A DNA stretch of 12,201 nt from Thioalkalivibrio sp. GTDB taxonomy: Bacteria; Pseudomonadota; Gammaproteobacteria; SpSt-1174. The notes under the pieces were generated by a model, which saw only the letters and a program-made list of their open reading frames with translations, was not told the origin of the DNA and did not search any database. The stretch covers positions 1 through 12,201 of the forward strand of contig DSBO01000068.1 of the NCBI GenBank assembly GCA_011046015.1, given 5' to 3'. Positions 7,226-12,201 of the stretch are shown here, in pieces (position 1 is the stretch's first letter; every line of letters begins with the position of its first letter). The position numbers and the translations under genes were made by a program.

Positions 7226-9130
7226 TCAGGCGCCTCCGGCGCCCCGCCGGTCGGGGGCCGCGCCCCCCTGCGCGCGCAGGTAGGCCTCGAGCTCGGCGGC
7301 CGGCATGGGACACGCGAACAGAAAGCCCTGCGCCGCCTCGCAGCCCATGGCCGCGAGCATCTGTCGCTGCGCCTCGGTCTCGACCCCCTCGGCAATCACA
7401 CTCATCTCCAGGCTGCGCGCCAGGCCAAGCACGCCCTCGACCACCGCCCGGTGCCGCCGGCCCCGCTCCATGGCGCTGATGAAGGCACGGTCCATCTTGA
7501 GGATGTCCATGGGCAGACTGGTGAGATAGCCCAGCGAGGAGAAGCCGGTGCCGAAGTCGTCGATGGCCACCTCGATTCCGGCCTCGCGCAGCTCGGCGAT
7601 GCGCGCCCGGCTGCCGTCCATGTCCTCGATCAGGGTGCTTTCGGTGAGCTCGAGCTTGACGTCACGCGGGACAATCCCGGCCTCGGCGATGCCCCGGAAC
7701 AGCTCGGTACAGAAGTCCGGCTGCTGGAAGCGCCGCGCGGAGGCGTTGACCGACACCTTGATGTCGTAGCCCGCCTTGCGCCACCGGCCCAGCTGGACAA
7801 AGGCCTTCTCCGCGACCTGGGCGTCGAGCAGGTGGATGCGGCCCAGCTCCTCGGCCAGCGGGATGAAGGTGGCCGGCGAGAGGAAGCTGCCGTCCGGCTG
7901 CCGCCAGCGCGCCAGGGCCTCGACGGCGAGGACACGGCCGGTGGCCACCTCCACGATCGGCTGGTAATACACCTCGATGTGACGCTGCGTGATGGCCTCG
8001 CGCAGCAGCGTCTCCCAGTGCACTGCCGCCGTGGCCTGGTCACCCATCTCCTGGGAGAAGAAGCGCACGCTCTCGCTGGCGCGCTTGGCCTGGTACATGG
8101 CCGCATCGGCGTTCTTGATCAGGGCCTCGGCGTTGAGGCCGTCGGCGGGGTACATGGCCACACCGAAGCTCGCGCCGAGGCTGAAGCGCAGGCCCTGCTG
8201 GGTGAAGGGCTCGTTGGCAATGGCGAGCAGCTTGGTGGCCACGGCCTGGGCGTCGTCGCGGGTCGAGCCGGCAGGCAGCACGAAGACGAACTCGTCGCCG
8301 CCGAAACGCCCGAGCAGCACGTCGGCGCGGCAGCCCGCGCGCAGGCGTTGTGCGAGCTTGATGAGCAGCTGGTCGCCCACCGAGTGGCCGTGGGCATCGT
8401 TCACGAACTTGAAGCGGTCCAGGTCCATGAAGATCACGGCAAACTCGGCGCCGCGGGCCGCGGCCTGCTGCACGGCGGCCTGGAGTTCGCGCTGGAGGTA
8501 ACGGCGATTGGGTAACTCGGTGAGCGGGTCGTAGTCGGCCAGCATGCGAATGTAGGACTCGTAGTCCTTCTGGCGCGTGACATCGATGGTGGTGGCACGG
8601 ATCGCGGTGAGCGCCCCCGCCGCATCCAGCACCGGCCCCGCATAGTGCCGTACCCAGCGAGACTCGCCCTCGGCGGTGAGCATGCGCAACTCGACCACCT
8701 GCGGCTCCCGCGTCTGCCGCAGGCGTTCGTGACTCTCGCGCCAGAGCGGCGCGTCGTCCGGGTGGATGCAGCGATCCACCAGGGTGGGGTCGGCCAGCAA
8801 CGCGTCGGCCGAGTAGCCGGTCAGGGACTCGACGGCCGGGGACACATAGAGCAGTCGGCCATCCAGCCGCTGCACATAGGAAAACTCGAGCGCGAAATCG
8901 GCCACGGCCTTGAACAGCTCGCCCTGGCGCCGGAGATCGCGGTGCAGCCAAAGCACGGTGCCGAGCAGCAGGCCCAGCACCACGGCGACCAGCGCGGGGA
9001 TGGCGAGGTACTGCGGACGGAACGCCCCGACCACGTAGATGTGCTGGAGAACGGCGAAGGGCGCGATGACGAGAATCGCGGCGAGGATACCCTGCAGGTA
9101 GGCGATGATCTTGTAGCGGCTGTGTTCCAC
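7226..9130 (-). CDS. Membrane PAS-GGDEF-EAL cyclic-di-GMP turnover protein
   Basis: This is a predicted inner-membrane diguanylate cyclase/phosphodiesterase of 634 residues. Two transmembrane helices (about 14-34 and 43-62) are joined by a short loop, too small for a sensor domain. A PAS domain follows (about 72-188) with YVSPAVESLTGY and IHPDD. The GGDEF domain (about 198-358) has an intact GGDEF at 277-281, but the allosteric I-site lacks its Asp (Arg268 kept, Val271 at the Asp position). The EAL domain (about 372-622) keeps the catalytic set: EALARW (Glu404), Asn462, Glu494 in ELTES, Asp524-Asp525 in IDDFGTG, Lys545, Glu581 in EGVET and Gln601. Both activities are therefore possible, and phosphodiesterase looks likely. 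Start: GTG at 9130, the only usual start codon in frame before an upstream stop at about 9184. The Shine-Dalgarno sequence is poor. It is first in a possible operon with yjbQ and the HAD gene. Confidence 0.93.
   Translation of the reverse strand: MEHSRYKIIAYLQGILAAILVIAPFAVLQHIYVVGAFRPQYLAIPALVAVVLGLLLGTVLWLHRDLRRQGELFKAVADFALEFSYVQRLDGRLLYVSPAVESLTGYSADALLADPTLVDRCIHPDDAPLWRESHERLRQTREPQVVELRMLTAEGESRWVRHYAGPVLDAAGALTAIRATTIDVTRQKDYESYIRMLADYDPLTELPNRRYLQRELQAAVQQAAARGAEFAVIFMDLDRFKFVNDAHGHSVGDQLLIKLAQRLRAGCRADVLLGRFGGDEFVFVLPAGSTRDDAQAVATKLLAIANEPFTQQGLRFSLGASFGVAMYPADGLNAEALIKNADAAMYQAKRASESVRFFSQEMGDQATAAVHWETLLREAITQRHIEVYYQPIVEVATGRVLAVEALARWRQPDGSFLSPATFIPLAEELGRIHLLDAQVAEKAFVQLGRWRKAGYDIKVSVNASARRFQQPDFCTELFRGIAEAGIVPRDVKLELTESTLIEDMDGSRARIAELREAGIEVAIDDFGTGFSSLGYLTSLPMDILKMDRAFISAMERGRRHRAVVEGVLGLARSLEMSVIAEGVETEAQRQMLAAMGCEAAQGFLFACPMPAAELEAYLRAQGGAAPDRRGAGGA
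7229..7267 (-). repeat. Two GC hairpins in the 3' end of the GGDEF/EAL gene
   Basis: Two perfect inverted repeats lie just before the stop codon: GGGGGC/GCCCCC with a 3-base loop (7253-7267) and GGCGCC/GGCGCC with a 3-base loop (7229-7243). They encode the arginine/glycine/alanine-rich tail beyond the EAL fold. There is no T-tract, so they are not a standard intrinsic terminator. They could stabilise the 3' end or attenuate transcription into yjbQ, or simply reflect high GC content. Confidence 0.45.
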
Positions 9131-9168
9131 GTACGGCGTGTCGTCCCGGAGTTCGCAATAACCACGAT

Positions 9169-9191
9169 TGCGGAATGGTATTCATTCCGCA
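9169..9191. promoter_or_regulatory. Inverted repeat, 9-base arms, in the divergent spacer
   Basis: TGCGGAATG and CATTCCGCA form perfect 9-base arms around a 5-base centre (GTATT). It lies 39 bases before the GGDEF/EAL start and about 96 bases before ispG. On the minus strand it covers TACCAT, a possible -10, with TGGTGA 17 bases upstream (9203-9198). The shape fits a dimeric repressor operator. An RNA hairpin is also possible. The regulator is unknown. Confidence 0.45.
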
Positions 9192-9221
9192 CTGCCATCA
9201 CCACCCCCCGGGGCCACCCAT

Positions 9222-9238
9222 GCGTGTAAAAAACACGC
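9222..9238. promoter_or_regulatory. Inverted repeat GCGTGT-A5-ACACGC upstream of ispG
   Basis: Perfect 6-base arms surround five A residues. The repeat overlaps the possible ispG -35 (TGTAAA, 9225-9230) and ends nine bases before the possible -10. It could be an operator or a hairpin. No known binding-site family is recognised. Confidence 0.35.
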
Positions 9239-9253
9239 CGGAAACGCTACACT
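9225..9253 (+). promoter_or_regulatory. Candidate ispG promoter
   Basis: TACACT (9248-9253) is a fair sigma-70 -10 element. TGTAAA sits 17 bases upstream but matches only three of six -35 positions. The implied leader is about 27 bases. Its place just before ispG in the divergent spacer supports it. Confidence 0.4.
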
Positions 9254-9286
9254 AGGCCCCTTTACACATACTAGCCCAGAAACGCC

Positions 9287-10540
9287 ATGACGTCCCATTC
9301 CTCCCCGGTCAGGCGACACGCCACGGTACCCGTTCGCATCGGTCATGTCACGGTGGGCGGCGACGCCCCCATCGTGGTGCAATCCATGACCAACACCGAC
9401 ACCGCCGACGCGGTGCGCACTGTCGTGCAGGTGGCCGAACTCGCCAGGGCGGGCTCGGAGCTGGTGCGCATCACGGTCAACTCCGAGGAGGCCGCCCGCG
9501 CAGTGCCGGAGATCCGCGAGCGCCTGGATGCGATGGGCTGCGACGTGCCGCTGGTGGGCGACTTCCACTTCAACGGTCACAAGCTGTTGACCAAGCACCC
9601 CGCCTGCGCCGAGGCCCTGGCCAAGTATCGCATCAACCCGGGCAACGTGGGGCGCGGCAAGAAGCGCGACGAGCAGTTCGCGCAGATGATCGAGTTCGCC
9701 TGCCGCTACGACAGGCCGGTGCGCATCGGTGTGAACTGGGGCTCGCTGGACCAGGACCTGCTGGCGCGCAAACTCGACGAGAACGCGAGGCTCGCCTCAC
9801 CGAAGGAACTGGGCGAGGTCACGCACGATGCGCTGATCGAATCGGCGCTCACCAGTGCCGCGCGCGCCGAGGAACTGGGCCTGCCGCACGATCACATCAT
9901 CCTCTCCTGCAAGATGAGCGGCGTGCAGGACCTCATCAAGGTGTACACCGACCTGGCCGCTCAGTGCGACTATCCGCTGCACCTGGGGTTGACCGAGGCC
10001 GGCATGGGCTCCAAGGGCATCGTCGCCTCCACCGCTGCCCTGGCCGTGCTGCTGCAGCAGGGCATCGGCGACACCATCCGCATCTCGCTCACGCCCGAGC
10101 CCGGCGGCTCGCGCACCCAGGAGGTGATCGTCGCCCAGGAGATCCTGCAGACCATGGGCCTGCGCTCCTTCACCCCGATGGTCATCGCCTGCCCCGGTTG
10201 CGGGCGCACCTCCAGCGACTACTTCCAGCGCCTGGCCGAGGACATCCAGTCCTACCTGCGCCACCAGATGCCGGTATGGCGCCAGACCCACCCCGGCGTG
10301 GAGGAGATGACCGTGGCGGTGATGGGCTGCGTGGTCAACGGCCCGGGCGAGAGCAAGCACGCCAACATCGGCATCAGCCTGCCGGGCTCCGGCGAGCAGC
10401 CGGTGGCCCCGGTCTACATCGACGGGCAGAAGGATGTGACCCTCAAGGGCGATCATATCGCCGAGGAGTTCCAGCGCCTGGTCGACGCCTACGTCGAGTC
10501 CCACTACGGTGACCAGGCGGGTACGCACCACGCCGCCTAG
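9287..10540 (+). CDS. ispG: IspG, (E)-4-hydroxy-3-methylbut-2-enyl-diphosphate synthase, long form
   Basis: IspG carries out the sixth step of the MEP isoprenoid pathway, reducing methylerythritol cyclodiphosphate to HMBPP with a 4Fe-4S cluster. The protein has 417 residues, longer than E. coli IspG (about 370). The TIM-barrel half carries VQSMTNTDT (31-39), DFHFNGHKL (92-100) and YRINPGN (114-120). Cluster ligands are Cys302 and Cys305 (CPGCGR), Cys348 (MGCVVNGPGE) and Glu355. About 11 extra residues lie between the second and third cysteines, including SYLRHQMPVW, as in the longer IspG type found in betaproteobacteria and some other groups. ATG at 9287 has no strong Shine-Dalgarno sequence. 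The gene is not next to rodZ or hisS, its common neighbours. phrB follows on the same strand. Confidence 0.97.
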   Translation: MTSHSSPVRRHATVPVRIGHVTVGGDAPIVVQSMTNTDTADAVRTVVQVAELARAGSELVRITVNSEEAARAVPEIRERLDAMGCDVPLVGDFHFNGHKLLTKHPACAEALAKYRINPGNVGRGKKRDEQFAQMIEFACRYDRPVRIGVNWGSLDQDLLARKLDENARLASPKELGEVTHDALIESALTSAARAEELGLPHDHIILSCKMSGVQDLIKVYTDLAAQCDYPLHLGLTEAGMGSKGIVASTAALAVLLQQGIGDTIRISLTPEPGGSRTQEVIVAQEILQTMGLRSFTPMVIACPGCGRTSSDYFQRLAEDIQSYLRHQMPVWRQTHPGVEEMTVAVMGCVVNGPGESKHANIGISLPGSGEQPVAPVYIDGQKDVTLKGDHIAEEFQRLVDAYVESHYGDQAGTHHAA

Positions 10541-10563
10541 GGTCGGCACGCCGCATCGCTCCC

Positions 10564-10579
10564 GCGGCGCACCCGCCGC
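10564..10579 (+). repeat. Small GC hairpin between ispG and phrB
   Basis: GCGGCG and CGCCGC (6-base arms) enclose a CACC loop. There is no T-tract after it, so termination is unlikely. It ends just before the phrB ribosome binding site AGGGG at 10580-10584 and could influence phrB translation or message stability. In such GC-rich DNA it may be chance. Confidence 0.3.
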
Positions 10580-10584
10580 AGGGG
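10580..10584 (+). promoter_or_regulatory. phrB ribosome binding site (AGGGG)
   Basis: AGGGG lies 7 bases before the ATG at 10592, a standard Shine-Dalgarno distance. It fixes the phrB start. It is the clearest ribosome binding site for a plus-strand gene in the window. Confidence 0.65.
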
Positions 10585-10591
10585 CGCGGCC

Positions 10592-12040
10592 ATGACGGAG
10601 GCTCCCCGCACCGCGATCGTCTGGTTTCGCCAGGACCTGCGCCTGGCGGACAACCCCGCACTGGCGCATGCGCTGGCCCGCGCCGAACGCATCATTCCCG
10701 TCTACATCCACGCCCCGCAGGAACAGGGCGAGTGGCCCCCGGGCGCCGCCAGCCGCTGGTGGCTGCACGAGAGCCTCGTGGCGCTGGATACGCAGCTGCA
10801 GGCGCTCGGCTCGCGCCTGATCCTGCGCTTCGGCCCCAGCCGCGACGCCCTGCGAGGGCTGCTGCGCGAGACCGGGGCCGGGCTGGTCTGCTGGAATCGG
10901 CTCTATGAGCCCGCCGCCATCGCCCGCGACAAGGCCCTCAAGGCCGAGCTCAGGCCGCACGTCGAGGTGACGAGTTTCAACGCCGCCCTGCTCGGCGAAC
11001 CCTGGGAGACGGTAAAAGGCGATGGCACGCCCTACCGCGTCTTCACGCCCTTCTGGAAGACCATGAACCGCGAGGGCCTGCCCGAGCGACGCGGCCCGGG
11101 GCCCGCGCCCCGCGCCCTGCCCCCCGTGGACACGGCCCTGGCGTCGCTGCCCGTCGAGGACCTCGGACTGCAACCCGTCATCGACTGGGCCGGGGGTCTG
11201 CGCGCGAGCTGGCGCCCCGGCGAGGCCGGAGCCTGGGAGGCGCTGGAGGCGTTCATGGACGAGATCGCCGGCTATGACGAGGCCCGCGACCGACCGGCGA
11301 TGCCCGGCACGTCGCGGCTGTCGCCGCACCTGCACTTCGGCGAGATCGGTCCCGTGCAGGTGCTGCACGCGCTCACCCACCACCACGGCCGTGACCGCCC
11401 GGGCGTGGAAAGCTACCTGCGCGAACTCGGCTGGCGCGAGTTCGCGCATCACCTACTGTACCACTTCCCCACCACACCCACGCAGCCGCTGGATGCGCGC
11501 TTTGCCAACTTTCCCTGGGCGCGCGACTACGAGGCCAGCCTCCGGGCCTGGCAGCGCGGCCGCACCGGCATCCCCATCGTCGACGCCGGCATGCGCGAAC
11601 TCTGGCAGACCGGCTGGATGCACAACCGTGTACGCATGCTGGTCGCTTCCCTGCTCACCAAGAACCTGCTCGTCCCCTGGCAGGAAGGCGCGCGCTGGTT
11701 CTGGGACACCCTGGTCGATGCCGATCTCGCCAGCAACACGCTCGGCTGGCAATGGACTGCCGGCTGCGGCGCCGACGCCGCGCCCTACTTCCGCATCTTC
11801 AACCCTGTCACCCAGGGCGAACGCTTCGATCCAAAGGGCGAGTACATGCGCCGCTTCGTGCCCGAACTGGCGAAACTTCCGGACCGGTACATCCACGCCC
11901 CCTGGCTCGCCCCCGACCACGTCCTCGCCGCCGCCGGCGTCAGACTCGGCGACAACTATCCGCCCTCCATCGTCGACCTCAAGACCACCCGCGCCCGGGC
12001 ACTGGAGCGCTTTGAGGAGATAAAGCAACGTAAGGAATGA
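10592..12040 (+). CDS. phrB: PhrB, class I deoxyribodipyrimidine (CPD) photolyase
   Basis: This enzyme repairs UV-induced cyclobutane pyrimidine dimers using blue light and FADH-. It has 482 residues, the usual class I length. The N-terminal antenna-binding alpha/beta domain begins with IVWFRQDLRLADN (9-21). The C-terminal FAD domain carries TSRLSPHLHFGEI (240-252), GWMHNRVRM (341-349), DADLASN (376-382), GWQWTAGCGADAAPYFRIFNP (385 onward) and FDPKGEYMRR (412-421). By position against E. coli photolyase, the electron-transfer tryptophans are Trp309, Trp363 and Trp386. The antenna (folate or deazaflavin) cannot be told from this reading. The gene lies 51 bases after ispG with its own AGGGG site and is probably co-transcribed with it. 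Its TGA is the start of a short heptamer repeat. Confidence 0.96.
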   Translation: MTEAPRTAIVWFRQDLRLADNPALAHALARAERIIPVYIHAPQEQGEWPPGAASRWWLHESLVALDTQLQALGSRLILRFGPSRDALRGLLRETGAGLVCWNRLYEPAAIARDKALKAELRPHVEVTSFNAALLGEPWETVKGDGTPYRVFTPFWKTMNREGLPERRGPGPAPRALPPVDTALASLPVEDLGLQPVIDWAGGLRASWRPGEAGAWEALEAFMDEIAGYDEARDRPAMPGTSRLSPHLHFGEIGPVQVLHALTHHHGRDRPGVESYLRELGWREFAHHLLYHFPTTPTQPLDARFANFPWARDYEASLRAWQRGRTGIPIVDAGMRELWQTGWMHNRVRMLVASLLTKNLLVPWQEGARWFWDTLVDADLASNTLGWQWTAGCGADAAPYFRIFNPVTQGERFDPKGEYMRRFVPELAKLPDRYIHAPWLAPDHVLAAAGVRLGDNYPPSIVDLKTTRARALERFEEIKQRKE

Positions 12041-12051
12041 GGCGTGAGGCT
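12038..12051 (+). repeat. Two heptamer units on the phrB stop codon
   Basis: TGAGGCG followed by TGAGGCT begins exactly with the phrB TGA. It is the same unit and phase relative to the stop codon as the long array after relA at the other end of the window. The second unit differs at its last base. Confidence 0.7.
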
Positions 12052-12052
12052 C

Positions 12053-12093
12053 GTAGGAGCTGCGCAAGCTGCGAAGCCCATGTTTGGGCGCAG
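12053..12093 (+). repeat. REP-like element after phrB
   Basis: The segment begins GTAGGAGC, like REP elements linked to RAYT transposases in Pseudomonas and relatives, which carry a GTAG or GTGG tetranucleotide before a stem-loop. AGCT-GCGCA-AGCT (12058-12070) is a short stem. A second fold pairs CTGC...GCCCA with TGGGC GCAG (12069-12093), nine pairs with a 3-base bulge and a TGTT loop. It could also help end phrB transcription, though there is no T-tract. Family assignment is by resemblance only. Confidence 0.45.
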
Positions 12094-12136
12094 TGCCAAC
12101 CCTGATCGCGCCTGGCAGCGCTTGTATGTTGTATCT

Positions 12137-12160
12137 CGACAGGCCAGAAAGGGCTTGTCG
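12137..12160 (+). repeat. Hairpin in the non-coding tail
   Basis: CGACAGGCC pairs with GGCTTGTCG (nine pairs, one of them G-U in RNA) around a 6-base loop. It lies 96 bases after phrB and has no T-tract. It may be part of the same REP-like block or belong to an element continuing beyond the window. No gene is supported in 12041-12201. Confidence 0.4.
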
Positions 12161-12201
12161 GGGTGGAGGGACGAGCGACGCATCTGGCCTTGGCACAGAC
12201 C

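Noticed and set aside
9261..9266. TTTACA as an ispG -35 element
   Set aside because: The matching -10 would fall on the ispG start codon, so it cannot drive the full gene.
10564..10579. Intrinsic terminator between ispG and phrB
   Set aside because: The stem is short and no T-tract follows.
9797..11452. 551-codon minus-strand open frame across ispG and phrB
   Set aside because: It is composition-driven, has no motifs and is antisense to two conserved genes.
11453..12196. Minus-strand open frame reaching into the non-coding tail
   Set aside because: It mostly mirrors phrB. Its first 50 or so codons lie in the REP-like/hairpin region and show no family features.

Overview
This 12.2 kb window is a GC-rich, gene-dense bacterial chromosome segment. 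The RelA/YbbA/YbbP/TesA set, the class I photolyase and the codon use suggest a gammaproteobacterium. A Chromatiales-like or related environmental lineage is my inference, not something the sequence proves. I see no rRNA, tRNA, CRISPR array, transposase or phage gene. No stretch longer than about 160 bases lacks a gene.

Left block (1-6087). On the minus strand, ybbA (ABC ATPase), ybbP (large FtsX-type permease) and relA ((p)ppGpp synthetase) form an apparent operon: ybbA and ybbP overlap by 4 bases (ATGA), and relA follows ybbP by 19 bases. Divergent from ybbA is tesA, a periplasmic SGNH thioesterase/lysophospholipase. The tesA and ybbA start codons overlap in a single CATG. YbbA and YbbP should form an inner-membrane ATP-driven machine that works with TesA on hydrophobic or lipid substrates. 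Having the stringent-response synthetase in the same transcript is the least expected part of the layout.

Middle block (6026-9190). A second minus-strand cluster encodes a membrane PAS-GGDEF-EAL cyclic-di-GMP enzyme, a YjbQ-family protein and a YigB-like HAD phosphatase. The last two abut (TGA directly followed by GTG), with a palindrome over the ribosome binding site. The HAD gene runs 62 bases into the 3' end of convergent tesA.

Right block (9191-12201). On the plus strand, ispG (4Fe-4S enzyme of the MEP isoprenoid pathway, long form) is followed 51 bases later by phrB (CPD photolyase). A 156-base divergent spacer separates ispG from the c-di-GMP gene and holds two perfect inverted repeats. 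The 161 bases after phrB are non-coding and contain a REP-like element and hairpins.

The most distinctive non-coding signal is a heptamer, TGAGG(C/G)G. It starts exactly on the relA stop codon and runs in at least seven tandem copies to the window edge. About two copies start exactly on the phrB stop codon at the other end. The genes themselves are conserved families. I found no convincing new multi-gene system, and the points worth a second look are mostly about arrangement and regulation.
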